Origin: Sphingomonas sp.
Lineage (GTDB): Bacteria; Pseudomonadota; Alphaproteobacteria; Sphingomonadales; Sphingomonadaceae
Direction: 5' to 3'
NCBI RefSeq assembly: GCF_017744835.1
Contig: NZ_JAGIAM010000003.1
Location: 868,001 to 932,000, forward strand
DNA: 64,000 nucleotides
Position numbers and translations under genes: made by a program. The notes beneath the pieces are model-generated. The model saw only the letters and a list, made by a program, of their open reading frames with translations, was not told the origin of the DNA and made no database searches. Positions 26,203 to 34,374 of this stretch are shown here, piece by piece; positions within the stretch are counted from its first letter, which is position 1; the number at the start of each line of letters is the position of its first letter.

Positions 26203-27720
26203 CTAGGGCCGGGCTGCGGGGACGGGTCGGAAGCGCAGGGCCTGGATCGTCACGGGGCGGGTCGGCGCGAGGAGGAGCGTGCCTTCGAGGCTGCCCTTGT
26301 CACATTGCCAGCGGAAGCCGCCCGAGAGCGCTCCGGTGGCGTGAAGCGGTTCGACCGGGCCTTCACAGGCGCCGAGCTGCGCTCGCAGGGCGGCGAGGTC
26401 GCGGCGCCAGCCGTCGGCGGAGCGGTCGAGCAGCATGTTCATCGCGAGTCCGGGCCCCGCGACCATGATGTCGCCCGCCTTGTAGACGGCGCGCGCCGTC
26501 TCCTGCGCGGCCGCGAGATCGGCGCTGACCGAAGTCTCGGCGAAATGGAGCGCGCCGGCCTTGTGGAGCGCGAACATCGCATCCCAGGCGGTGCCCGAGG
26601 CGCCGGTGTAGGTGCGGTTGGTGAAGACGAAGATGCCCACTCCCGCCTCGGGCAGCAGCAGCATGTGCGATCCGTAGCCCGGATAGCCGCCGCCGTGGTG
26701 GAGCATCATGCCGAGCTCGCAATCCTGCGACACGCGCAGCCCCTTGCCATAGGCGGTGCCCTGCATGCAGCCGCCCTGGGCCGAGGCGCCGATGCGCGGC
26801 GTCATGCGCACGAAGTTGAGGCCCTGCGCCAGCTCGCGGACGGTGGCGCGCTTGACCGGGCCGGTGTCGGGCGCGTCGCGCGGCGGCCAAGCGGAGAGCA
26901 GGAAGGCGATCCATTTGGCATAGTCGTTGGCGCTCACCTGGAGCCCGCCCATCGGGCCGAAGGCGCCGTGGTGCATCGTCGGTTCCTCGGCCCAGGCGCC
27001 GTCCTCGAAGCGATAGCCGATCGCGCGGCTCTCGGCCGGGGCCTCGGCGACCTCGAAGCCGCTTGACGTCATGCCCAGCGGCTTCAGGATCGTGCGCTCG
27101 ACATAGGTGCGATAGGGCATGCCCGAGGCATTGGCGACGATCCGGCCGAGCAGCGCATAGCCGAAGTTGGAATATTCATGCGCCATGCCCGGCGCGCGGC
27201 TGAACGGCACGCCGGCCTGGAGCATGCGGGTGAACTCGGCGTCGGGCATCGGAGTCTGGCGGTCGCCCCAGGGATCGTCGGTGACGAAGCCGGCGACGTG
27301 CGAGAGCAGGTCGCGGATGCGAATGCGCGGGCTGTCCGCAGTGGGATAGGTCCAGCCGCGCATCTCGGGCACATGCTTCTCGGCGAGATCGTCGAGCGAC
27401 AGCTTGCCGGCGTCGCGCAGCGCGAGGATCGAGAGCGCCGTGAAGGCCTTGGTCATCGAGGCGATGCGGAACAGCGTGTCCGGCGTGACCGGGCGGCGGC
27501 TCTTGAGGTCCTTCACGCCGAAGCCGCGGACATGGACGAGCCGCCCCTCGGCGACCACGCCATAGACCAGCCCCGGCGTGGGGGTGTCGTGCTGAAAGGC
27601 CTCGAACTGGCGGTCGATCGCGTCGAACTGCGGCGCGAGCTGCGCGGCGCTGGTCTGCGCGGCGGCGGGCGCCGTGGTGAAGACGATTGCGGCGACGATC
27701 GCAGTGAAGAGCCGGGCCAT
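26203..27720 (-). CDS. Secreted serine hydrolase (class C beta-lactamase/PBP fold)
   Basis: A 505-residue protein with signal peptide MARLFTAIVAAIVFTTAPAAA. Ser88-Met-Thr-Lys91 is the SXXK nucleophile motif and Tyr183-Ser-Asn185 (HEYSNFGYALLG) the second motif of this family; HHGGGYPGYGS is in the place of the third, KTG-like motif. A C-terminal extension of about 100 residues follows. It could be an esterase, D-peptidase or carboxypeptidase; a beta-lactam role is unproven. The ATG at 27720 is used because it starts the signal peptide. Confidence 0.92.
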   Translation of the reverse strand: MARLFTAIVAAIVFTTAPAAAQTSAAQLAPQFDAIDRQFEAFQHDTPTPGLVYGVVAEGRLVHVRGFGVKDLKSRRPVTPDTLFRIASMTKAFTALSILALRDAGKLSLDDLAEKHVPEMRGWTYPTADSPRIRIRDLLSHVAGFVTDDPWGDRQTPMPDAEFTRMLQAGVPFSRAPGMAHEYSNFGYALLGRIVANASGMPYRTYVERTILKPLGMTSSGFEVAEAPAESRAIGYRFEDGAWAEEPTMHHGAFGPMGGLQVSANDYAKWIAFLLSAWPPRDAPDTGPVKRATVRELAQGLNFVRMTPRIGASAQGGCMQGTAYGKGLRVSQDCELGMMLHHGGGYPGYGSHMLLLPEAGVGIFVFTNRTYTGASGTAWDAMFALHKAGALHFAETSVSADLAAAQETARAVYKAGDIMVAGPGLAMNMLLDRSADGWRRDLAALRAQLGACEGPVEPLHATGALSGGFRWQCDKGSLEGTLLLAPTRPVTIQALRFRPVPAARP

Positions 27721-27765
27721 GTGTTCCCCCCGATTAAACGGGTTCAGCATGGCGGTTTGCGGCGG

Positions 27766-27800
27766 TAATTAAAATCCTTCCCCAGCACGCTGGGAAGGAT
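27766..27800 (-). terminator. Rho-independent terminator after rimM
   Basis: On the minus strand ATCCTTCCCAGC pairs with GCTGGGGAAGGAT (one bulge) and is followed by TTTAATTA. It begins 4 bp after the rimM stop codon. It ends the ffh-rpsP-rimM transcript before the serine hydrolase gene, which shows that trmD-rplS must have a separate promoter. Confidence 0.85.
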
Positions 27801-27803
27801 CTT

Positions 27804-28352
27804 TCAGGTTTCGATGAAGGCTTCGGCGATCACCAGCCGATCGGCATCCCATTCGGGCACCGCTTCGGGGCGCATCGGGACCATGAAGCGCTTGCTGCGC
27901 CCCGTTTCATCGGCCGGCCGCTCGATCTCGAGCACGTCGCCGGCGCCGTAATTGTCGACCGCGATCACCTGCCCCAGCGGCTTGCCCTGGGCCGAGACGG
28001 CAGGGAGGCCGAGCAGGTCGACGTGATAATATTCGCCCTCGCCCAGCGGCGGGAGCGCCGAGCGCGGGACGGTGAGCTCGGTGCCGCGCAGCGCCTCGGC
28101 GGCGTTGCGGTCGGCGACCTCGGCGAAGCGCGCGATCGCGCCATTGGAGCCGCTGCGCAGGCCCTTGAGCGTGAGCGCGCCGGCGTTGAAGCTTTTGTAG
28201 CTGGCAAGGTCGTCGGCGAAGACCTTGAGGCGCACTTCGCCGGCGATACCGTGCGCGCCGATGATCACTGCCAGGGTGACGGGCTTGTCAAAACCCCTCC
28301 CCTTCAGGGGAGGGGTTTGGGGTGGGGCAGAGTTGCCGGGCGAGGTGCTCAT
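27804..28352 (-). CDS. rimM: Ribosome maturation factor RimM
   Basis: A 182-residue protein that binds S19 and helps mature the 30S head. KPVTLAVIIGAHGIAGEVRLKVF starts the N-terminal beta-barrel, in which the GXXGEVRL motif is diagnostic; the PRC-barrel part has YYHVDLLGLPAVS and GAGDVLEIE, and it ends WDADRLVIAEAF. The first 25 or so residues (PPQTPPLKGRG and around) are read from one arm of an intergenic palindromic repeat, so the N-terminus is not ancestral. The start is the ATG at 28352. Confidence 0.94.
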   Translation of the reverse strand: MSTSPGNSAPPQTPPLKGRGFDKPVTLAVIIGAHGIAGEVRLKVFADDLASYKSFNAGALTLKGLRSGSNGAIARFAEVADRNAAEALRGTELTVPRSALPPLGEGEYYHVDLLGLPAVSAQGKPLGQVIAVDNYGAGDVLEIERPADETGRSKRFMVPMRPEAVPEWDADRLVIAEAFIET

Positions 28353-28395
28353 TGGAGAGTCCCCCACCCCAACCCCTCCCCTGAAGGGGAGGGGC
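28291..28395. repeat. Pair of inverted palindromic repeats spanning the rimM start
   Basis: The hairpin AACCCCTCCCC-TTCA-GGGGAGGGGTT plus GGGGTGGGG (28292-28327) is repeated in inverted orientation as CCCCACCCC plus CCCCTCCCC-TGAA-GGGGAGGGG (28362-28394). The two copies flank a 35-bp spacer that includes the rimM ATG. They match the short repeat at 26153. The left copy lies inside the rimM reading frame. Confidence 0.85.
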
Positions 28396-28406
28396 TAAGG
28401 CACATC

Positions 28407-28559
28407 TCAACCCTGCGGCGAATCGGGCTGACGGGGCGCAGAGTCCTCGTCGCCTTCGGCCGGTTCTTCGGTCGAGGCGCCGCTGGGATTGGTCTGGGTG
28501 TCACCCGGCTCTTCACGCTCGATATCGTCCGGTCCGCTCGGGGGTCGGCTGGCCATCAT
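28407..28559 (-). CDS. Small acidic disordered protein (50 residues)
   Basis: A 50-codon frame between rpsP and rimM, starting with two ATGs (MMASRPPSGPDD) after a GAGGAG ribosome site. The product is rich in Glu, Asp, Pro and Ser, has no hydrophobic stretch and is probably disordered. The frame is on the same strand as the translation genes around it, so it is likely co-transcribed. No family recognised. Confidence 0.55.
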   Translation of the reverse strand: MMASRPPSGPDDIEREEPGDTQTNPSGASTEEPAEGDEDSAPRQPDSPQG

Positions 28560-28613
28560 GCGCTCCTCTGGCTGTTGTCTGCCCGAGGGAACGCATGACG
28601 GCCGCCAATTGCC

Positions 28614-29081
28614 TCAGGCTTCCGAAGCTTCCTCAGCAGCGGCGGGAGCTTCCTCGGCGGGCGCCTCGGCCGGAGCCTCTTCGGCGGCCGGAGCTTCCTC
28701 GACGACCGGAGCAGCCGCGGCGGCCGCAGCGGCTTCCTCGGCGGCCTTCGCCTTCTCGGCACGCTCCTCGGCGCGCTCCTTGGCCTTCTCGCCCGGCTCG
28801 GCCTTCTTCGGGTTGTTGCGGGCCGCACGCTCCTTGACGCCGAGGACGTCGAGGAAGCGCAGGACGCGATCGGTCGGCTGCGCGCCGACGCTCAGCCAGT
28901 GCTTGGCGCGCTCGGTGTCGAGCTTGACGCGCTCGGGCGAATCCTTGGCGAGGAGCGGGTTGTAGGTGCCGATCTTCTCGATGAACTTGCCGTCACGCGG
29001 GCTGCGCGCGTCGGCGATCACGATCCGGTAGTACGGGCGCTTCTTCGAACCGCCGCGCGAAAGACGCATAGAGAGAGCCAT
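28614..29081 (-). CDS. rpsP: 30S ribosomal protein S16 with long Ala/Glu tail
   Basis: A 155-residue S16. Residues 1-82 are the conserved ribosomal domain ([46 protein letters not shown]). The last 70 residues are low-complexity: first Lys/Glu-rich and helical, then repeats of PAEEAPA. Most S16 proteins are 80-90 residues, so the tail nearly doubles it. The AAGGAAG site precedes the ATG at 29081, 34 bp after the ffh stop. Confidence 0.97.
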   Translation of the reverse strand: MALSMRLSRGGSKKRPYYRIVIADARSPRDGKFIEKIGTYNPLLAKDSPERVKLDTERAKHWLSVGAQPTDRVLRFLDVLGVKERAARNNPKKAEPGEKAKERAEERAEKAKAAEEAAAAAAAAPVVEEAPAAEEAPAEAPAEEAPAAAEEASEA

Positions 29082-29115
29082 TACTTCACTTCCTTCTTAT
29101 CAATTCGGTTACAAG

Positions 29116-30597
29116 TTACTTCTTTTTCAGCAAATTCTCGAAGCCGGGAGGCAGGTTCGCCCCGCCCGGCAGGCCCGGCAGGCCGCCGCCTACCTTGCCC
29201 ATCATCTCGCCCATCTCGGGGCCGCCGAGCGCATTGCCGATGCCGCCCATGCCGCCGCCGGGGCCGCCCTTGCCGAGCATGCCCAGCATGCCCTTGAGGC
29301 CACCCATCTTCTTCAGCCGCTTCATCGCGGTCTGCATTTCCTGGTGCATCTTGAGGAGCTTGTTGACTTCCTGCACCGTGGTCCCGCTGCCGTTGGCGAT
29401 GCGGATCTTGCGCTTGGCGTTGAGCAGCTCGGGCTTGGCGCGCTCCTTGGGCGTCATCGAGCCGATCATCGCGTCCATGCGCAGCAGCACCTTGTCGCCG
29501 CCGACCTGGTCGACCGCGGCCTGGGCCTTCTTCATGCCCGGGAGCATGCCGGCCAGCGCGCCGATGCCGCCCATGCGGCGCATCTGGGCGAGCTGCGCGC
29601 GCAGGTCGTTCATGTCGAACTGGCCCTTGGCGAGCCGGTTCGCCATGCGCTCGGCGTCTTCCTCCTGGATCGCCTGCGCGGCCTTCTCGACCAGCGACAC
29701 CACGTCGCCCATGCCGAGGATGCGGCCGGCGACGCGCTTGGGATGGAAGGGCTCGATCGCGTCGAGCTTCTCGCCCATGCCGGCGAACTTGATCGGCTTG
29801 CCGGTGACCGCGCGCATCGACAGCGCCGCGCCGCCGCGGGCGTCGCCGTCCATGCGAGTGAGGATCACGCCGGTGAGCGGCACCTGCTCGGAGAAGCTCG
29901 ACGCGACGTTGACGGCGTCCTGGCCGGTGAGGCTGTCGACGACGAGCAGGATTTCCTGCGGCCGCGCGATGTCGGCGACCGACTTCATCTCGTCCATCAG
30001 CGCCTGGTCGACATGGAGTCGGCCGGCGGTATCGAGCATCAGCACGTCGAAGCCCTGGAGCTTCGCCGACTGGAGCGCTCGCTTGGCGATGTCGACCGGC
30101 TGCTGGCCGGCGACGATCGGCAGCGTGTTGACTTCGGTCTGAGTGCCGAGGACCGCGAGCTGCTCCTGCGCGGCCGGACGGTTCACGTCCAGCGACGCCA
30201 TCATCACCTTCTTGCCCTGCTTCTTGAGAAGCTTGGCGAGCTTGGCGGTGGTGGTGGTCTTGCCCGAGCCCTGCAAGCCCACGAGCATGATCACCGCGGG
30301 CGGCGTCACGTCGATCGCGAGCTCGGCAGTGTCCGGGCCGAGCATGTCGACGAGCGCGTCGTGGACGATCTTGACCACCTGCTGGCCCGGCGTGACCGAG
30401 CGCAGCACCTGCTGGCCGACGGCCTGCTCGGTGACCTTGTCGACGAACTCGCGCGCGACGGGGAGCGCGACGTCGGCCTCGAGCAGCGCGATCCGCACTT
30501 CGCGCATCGCGGTGCGGACGTCGCCCTCATTGAGCGCACCACGTCCGCGCAGGCGCTCGAAGACGCCGCCTAGCCGATCGCTCAGACTCTCGAACAT
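29116..30597 (-). CDS. ffh: Signal recognition particle protein Ffh
   Basis: A 493-residue SRP GTPase. The N domain (MFESLSDRLGGVFERLRG) is followed by the G domain with P-loop GLQGSGKTTTTAKLAKLL, DTAGRLHVD and TRMDGDARGGAALS. The C-terminal M domain is rich in Met and Gly (MGGLKGMLGMLGKGG) and binds SRP RNA and signal sequences. It delivers inner-membrane proteins to FtsY, which is encoded at 36176 in this window. It leads the ffh-rpsP-rimM unit. Confidence 0.98.
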   Translation of the reverse strand: MFESLSDRLGGVFERLRGRGALNEGDVRTAMREVRIALLEADVALPVAREFVDKVTEQAVGQQVLRSVTPGQQVVKIVHDALVDMLGPDTAELAIDVTPPAVIMLVGLQGSGKTTTTAKLAKLLKKQGKKVMMASLDVNRPAAQEQLAVLGTQTEVNTLPIVAGQQPVDIAKRALQSAKLQGFDVLMLDTAGRLHVDQALMDEMKSVADIARPQEILLVVDSLTGQDAVNVASSFSEQVPLTGVILTRMDGDARGGAALSMRAVTGKPIKFAGMGEKLDAIEPFHPKRVAGRILGMGDVVSLVEKAAQAIQEEDAERMANRLAKGQFDMNDLRAQLAQMRRMGGIGALAGMLPGMKKAQAAVDQVGGDKVLLRMDAMIGSMTPKERAKPELLNAKRKIRIANGSGTTVQEVNKLLKMHQEMQTAMKRLKKMGGLKGMLGMLGKGGPGGGMGGIGNALGGPEMGEMMGKVGGGLPGLPGGANLPPGFENLLKKK

Positions 30598-30645
30598 GGG
30601 ACCAACATCACTCCATTCCGGCCGCGACTCGCCAAACGCAAAACG

Positions 30646-30675
30646 CGCCGGCGGACGAAACCTCGTCGGCCGGCG
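30646..30675 (-). promoter_or_regulatory. Strong hairpin in the ffh leader
   Basis: CGCCGGC and GACGA pair with TCGTC and GCCGGCG across a 4-nt loop, with a single G-G mismatch, making a 12-bp stem about 50 nt upstream of the ffh start. In a transcript for ffh it would form part of the 5' leader. I cannot assign it to a known leader RNA family. The rest of 30598-30877 shows no clear gene. Confidence 0.45.
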
Positions 30676-30877
30676 TCACCCCTTGGGGCGTCCAAGTTCC
30701 GCGTTCTGCGAAGAACGGTCGGGCGGGCACATAGCGACGAACCGCGCGATGCGCAACCTCCCCTGGCCCACGCCCGCCGCCCGTCGCATGCAAGGTTTTG
30801 GAAAGCTCCGTATTTAACCTGATCTACACTATCCGCGTGGGAAAGCCTGCGATGCACTGAGGGAGCTCGTCCAGGCC

Positions 30878-32509
30878 ATGCCTCTGGACTCAGACAACAA
30901 CGGCGAAGCGCAGCCGCGCACCAATCTGCTCGCGGGCGCAGTCAGCGTCGCGGCGATCCTGCTGTTCGTGGGCACCGGCAGCGGCGTGCTTTCCAAGACG
31001 CTGGCCTTCTACTTCGCGGGCGGACAGCCTGCCGACCGGTCGCTGGTGATCGCGCTGCTGCTCAACGTCGCGCTGATCCTGTTCGGGTGGCGCCGCCACC
31101 GCGAGCTGAGCCAGGAAGTCCAGATCCGTGCCGCCGCCGAGGAGCGCGCGCAGCAGCTCGCCAGCCGCGATCCGCTGACCGGCTTCCTCAACCGCCGCAG
31201 CCTTTCCGAGGAAGGCGCGGCGATGTTCGTGCGCGCCCAGCGCCGCCGCCGCGCGATGGCGCTGATCATGCTCGACCTCGACCATTTCAAGACGATCAAC
31301 GACATGCACGGCCATGCCGTGGGCGACGCGCTGCTGCGCGGCGTGGCGGCCGAGATCGCCGCGGTAATGCCCCCCGTCTCGATCACCGCGCGGCTGGGCG
31401 GCGACGAATTCGCCTGCGGTTTCCTGTTCGACCCCGCCGAGCCGGCGACGGTGGAGCGCATCGCCGAGAAGCTGGTGAGCCGCATGGCCCAGCCCTTCGA
31501 CGCCGAGGGCTTCAAGCTCCACATCAGCTGCTCGCTGGGGATCGCGCGCTCGGACTTCGACTGCGCGGGCATCGAGGCGCTGATGCGCTCGGCCGACATC
31601 GCGATGTACCAAGCCAAGAAGGCGGGGCGGAACCGCTTCGCCTGGTTCGACCAATCGATGGAGCGCGAGCTCCAGGCGCGCAACGAGCTGGAGAGCGGGC
31701 TGCGTCTCGCCATCCCGCGCCAGGAGATCGTCCCCTATTTCGAGCAGCAGATCGACCTCTCCACCGGTCGGCTCCACGGGTTCGAGGTGCTTGCGCGCTG
31801 GGAGCATCCCCAGCGCGGGCTGATCAGCCCCGAGCTGTTCATCCCGATCGCGGAGGAGACCGGAATGATCGCCGAGCTCTCGCTCTCGATCATGCGCCAG
31901 GCCTTCCTCGCCGCGCGCGACTGGGACCCGTCGCTCAGCCTGTCGATCAACATCTCGCCCTGGCAGCTCCGCGACGCCTGGCTGGCGCAGAAGATCATCA
32001 AGGTGCTGACCGAGACCGGCTTCCCCGCGAGCCGGCTGGAAGTGGAGATCACCGAAAGCTCGCTGTTCGAGAATCTCGCGCTCGCCCAGTCGATCGTCGG
32101 CAGCCTCAAGAACCAGGGCGTGCGGCTGGCGCTCGACGACTTCGGCACGGGCTATTCGAGCCTCGCGCACCTGCGCGCGCTACCATTCGACCGGATCAAG
32201 ATCGACAAGAGCTTCGTGCTTTCGCTCAACGAGAACCCCGATTCCGCGGCGATCGTCAATGCGATCGTCGGGCTCGGCGAGAGCCTCAACCTGCCGATCA
32301 CCGCCGAGGGCGTCGAGGACGCCGCGATCGAGGAGCGGCTGCGCGCGATCGGCTGCGCCAAGGCGCAGGGCTGGTATTATGGCAAGCCGCTGTCGGTGAC
32401 GGGCGCGCGCCGCCTGCTGGCCGAGCGCAGGCTGCTCCAGGCGCAGCTGGCCCAGGACGCAGAGCCGGCGCAGGCGCCGGACAACGCGGGGCAGCGTTTC
32501 GCGGGTTAG
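30878..32509 (+). CDS. Membrane GGDEF-EAL protein (cyclic-di-GMP turnover)
   Basis: A 543-residue inner-membrane protein. Two helices (about residues 17-48 and 54-72) precede a GGDEF domain with intact GGDEF at 174-178 and an EAL domain. The EAL triplet reads EVL (Glu303), but the other catalytic positions are present: SINISPWQL, EITESSL, DDFGTGYSSL, KIDKSF and ITAEGVED. Both synthesis and breakdown of cyclic-di-GMP are possible. No RXXD inhibitory site is seen five residues before GGDEF. No sensor domain apart from the membrane part is recognised. Confidence 0.95.
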   Translation: MPLDSDNNGEAQPRTNLLAGAVSVAAILLFVGTGSGVLSKTLAFYFAGGQPADRSLVIALLLNVALILFGWRRHRELSQEVQIRAAAEERAQQLASRDPLTGFLNRRSLSEEGAAMFVRAQRRRRAMALIMLDLDHFKTINDMHGHAVGDALLRGVAAEIAAVMPPVSITARLGGDEFACGFLFDPAEPATVERIAEKLVSRMAQPFDAEGFKLHISCSLGIARSDFDCAGIEALMRSADIAMYQAKKAGRNRFAWFDQSMERELQARNELESGLRLAIPRQEIVPYFEQQIDLSTGRLHGFEVLARWEHPQRGLISPELFIPIAEETGMIAELSLSIMRQAFLAARDWDPSLSLSINISPWQLRDAWLAQKIIKVLTETGFPASRLEVEITESSLFENLALAQSIVGSLKNQGVRLALDDFGTGYSSLAHLRALPFDRIKIDKSFVLSLNENPDSAAIVNAIVGLGESLNLPITAEGVEDAAIEERLRAIGCAKAQGWYYGKPLSVTGARRLLAERRLLQAQLAQDAEPAQAPDNAGQRFAG

Positions 32510-32531
32510 AATAACGAAGATCGTTGCTTAG

Positions 32532-32669
32532 CTCCTTCTCCCCTTGTGGGAGAAGGAAGGGGCCCGCTCGCGCAGCGAGTGGGAAGGATGAGGGGGACTC
32601 AAGACTCACTCCCCCTCACCCTTCCGCCGACTGCGTCGGCTCCCTCCCTCTCCCACAAGGGGAGAGGGA
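32532..32669. repeat. Structured intergenic repeat, copy A
   Basis: A 138-bp element that begins CTCCTTCTCCCCTTGTG and ends CTCCCACAAGGGGAGAGGG, so its ends pair. Inside are small hairpins: CCGCTCG-CGCAG-CGAGTGG and CCGACTGCGTCGG. It is about 85 per cent identical, by eye, to the element at 37756-37891. It lies between the GGDEF-EAL and protease genes. No reading frame inside it looks real. Confidence 0.9.
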
Positions 32670-32779
32670 TTTTGGCCAGTTCACCCATTGATCGCGAAAA
32701 TATCGGCAAATCCACCTCGGCAGTGGAGAGAAATCGCCATTTGTGCTTTGCTGACGTGCTGCAAGAATCGGAGGCGATC

Positions 32780-33850
32780 ATGTCGCGACTCCTTTCGTTG
32801 TCCGTCCTTACGAGCATTTCCCCCATATTGGTGGCCTGCGCCGCCACGGGGACCGCGACCGGCCAGGTGACTTCCGCATCGGGCGCCGCGCCCAGTTCCT
32901 TCGCTCCGATCGTCAGACGCGTCTCTCCGGCCGTCGTCTCGATCGACACGGTCCGGCCCGGTGGCGATCCAGTGCCCTGGATCCAGGAGACTCCGCAAGG
33001 CACGGTGGCCGGGCTGGCGACGCCGGTGCGCATGGGCGCGGGATCGGGCTTCTTCATCACCGCCGACGGCTATGTGGTGACCAACAACCATGTGATCGAC
33101 GGCGCGCGCGAGATCACCGTGAGCATGGGCGACGGCCGGCAGTTCCCGGCGCGGCTGGTCGGACGGGACGCGCCGACCGACCTGGCGGTGCTCAAGGTGG
33201 CGGCCAGCGGCGTGCCCTTCGTCAGCTTCTCGAGCGCGGCGCAGCCCGATGTGGGCGACTGGGTGGTCGCCGTGGGCAATCCCTTCGGCCTCGGCGGCAC
33301 AGCGACGGCGGGCATCGTATCCGCCCAGGGCCGCGAGATCGGCGAGGCGCATGTCGGCTTCCTGCAGATCGACGCCCCGATCAACTCGGGCAATTCGGGC
33401 GGCCCGTCGTTCGACCTCCAGGGCCATGTCGTCGGCGTCAACACCGCGATTATCTCGCCCAGCGGCGCCTTTGTCGGCATCGGCCTCGCTGTGCCTGCCG
33501 ACCTGGCGAACGAGATCACGCAGGAGCTGATCCGCAGCGGCCGCGTGGTCCGCGGCTATCTCGGCGTCGGCGTCCAGGGCCTGACGCCTGCGCTGGCCGC
33601 ACGGATGAACCTGCGCGGGCAGCGCGGCGCGGTGATCTCCACCGTCTCGCCGACCGGACCCGCAGCGGGCGCGCTTCGGCCGGGCGATGTCGTGGTGGCG
33701 GTCAACGGCACCGAAGTCGAAGGTGCCGGCACCCTCACCCGCGCGATCGCGTCGGCCCGGCCCGGCACGCGGCTCGACTTGCGCGTGCTCCGCGGCGGGC
33801 AGACCTCCGACGTGACGGTCGTTGCGGCGCAGCGGCCGGACGGTACGTGA
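32780..33850 (+). CDS. HtrA/DegP-like serine protease, predicted lipoprotein
   Basis: A 356-residue trypsin-like protease with one C-terminal PDZ domain. The catalytic triad is His104 (TNNHVID), Asp134 (APTDLAVL) and Ser206 (NSGNSGGPS). The PDZ part starts near GYLGVGVQGLTP. The N-terminus carries a lipobox (ILVAC, Cys20), which would anchor the protease in a membrane facing the periplasm. The ATG at 32780 has a GGAGG site six bases upstream. It probably degrades misfolded envelope proteins. Confidence 0.93.
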   Translation: MSRLLSLSVLTSISPILVACAATGTATGQVTSASGAAPSSFAPIVRRVSPAVVSIDTVRPGGDPVPWIQETPQGTVAGLATPVRMGAGSGFFITADGYVVTNNHVIDGAREITVSMGDGRQFPARLVGRDAPTDLAVLKVAASGVPFVSFSSAAQPDVGDWVVAVGNPFGLGGTATAGIVSAQGREIGEAHVGFLQIDAPINSGNSGGPSFDLQGHVVGVNTAIISPSGAFVGIGLAVPADLANEITQELIRSGRVVRGYLGVGVQGLTPALAARMNLRGQRGAVISTVSPTGPAAGALRPGDVVVAVNGTEVEGAGTLTRAIASARPGTRLDLRVLRGGQTSDVTVVAAQRPDGT

Positions 33851-33944
33851 GGGGTTGGGGCACGCGACCGGTCCGGTAGCCACTGCGCCACTCTTGCCAT
33901 TATCCACCCAGGACCACGACTTACGTCAAAGGAGCCGCAAGCCC

Positions 33945-34358
33945 ATGTCGGCGATCGCCAGCATGTTTTCGCAATCCTTCTTCCACGGGACCAAGGCCGA
34001 TCTGAAGCCCGGGGACCTGATCGTCGTGGGCTACCAGTCCAACTTCACGGAAGCCAAGCCGCTGTCCTGGGTCTATTTCTCAGGCACGCTGGACGCTGCG
34101 ATCTGGGGCGCCGAACTGGCCGCGGGCGGCGGGCGCGAACGGATTTATGTCGTGGAGCCGACCGGACCGGTCGAGGACGACCCCAACCTCACGGACAAGA
34201 AGTTCCCCGGTAACCCCACATTATCCTATCGCTCCCGCGATCCGCTACGAGTCATCGCGGAGGTGACGGGGTGGCAAGGACACCCGCCCGAGCGGCTGCA
34301 GGAAATGAAAGGCGGCATTGCCCGTCTGAGCGCCGAGGGCGCCGCGATCATCGACTGA
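33945..34358 (+). CDS. arr: NAD+-rifampin ADP-ribosyltransferase
   Basis: A 137-residue enzyme of the Arr family, which ADP-ribosylates rifamycins and so blocks their action on RNA polymerase. The match covers the whole protein: SFFHGTKADLKPGDL, YFSGTLDAAIWGAEL, IYVVEPTGPVEDDPNL and KFPGNPTLSYRSRDPLRV. His14 and the aspartates near 78-79 correspond to the catalytic His and Asp of the mycobacterial enzyme. An AAAGGAG site precedes the ATG. No integron or mobile element lies nearby, so it looks intrinsic. Confidence 0.93.
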   Translation: MSAIASMFSQSFFHGTKADLKPGDLIVVGYQSNFTEAKPLSWVYFSGTLDAAIWGAELAAGGGRERIYVVEPTGPVEDDPNLTDKKFPGNPTLSYRSRDPLRVIAEVTGWQGHPPERLQEMKGGIARLSAEGAAIID

Positions 34359-34374
34359 GGGAATGTCCCTTCCC

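Noticed and set aside
30608..30793. 61-codon minus-strand frame upstream of ffh
   Set aside because: It overlaps the leader hairpin, has no good ribosome site and its product matches nothing I know; leader RNA is the better reading.
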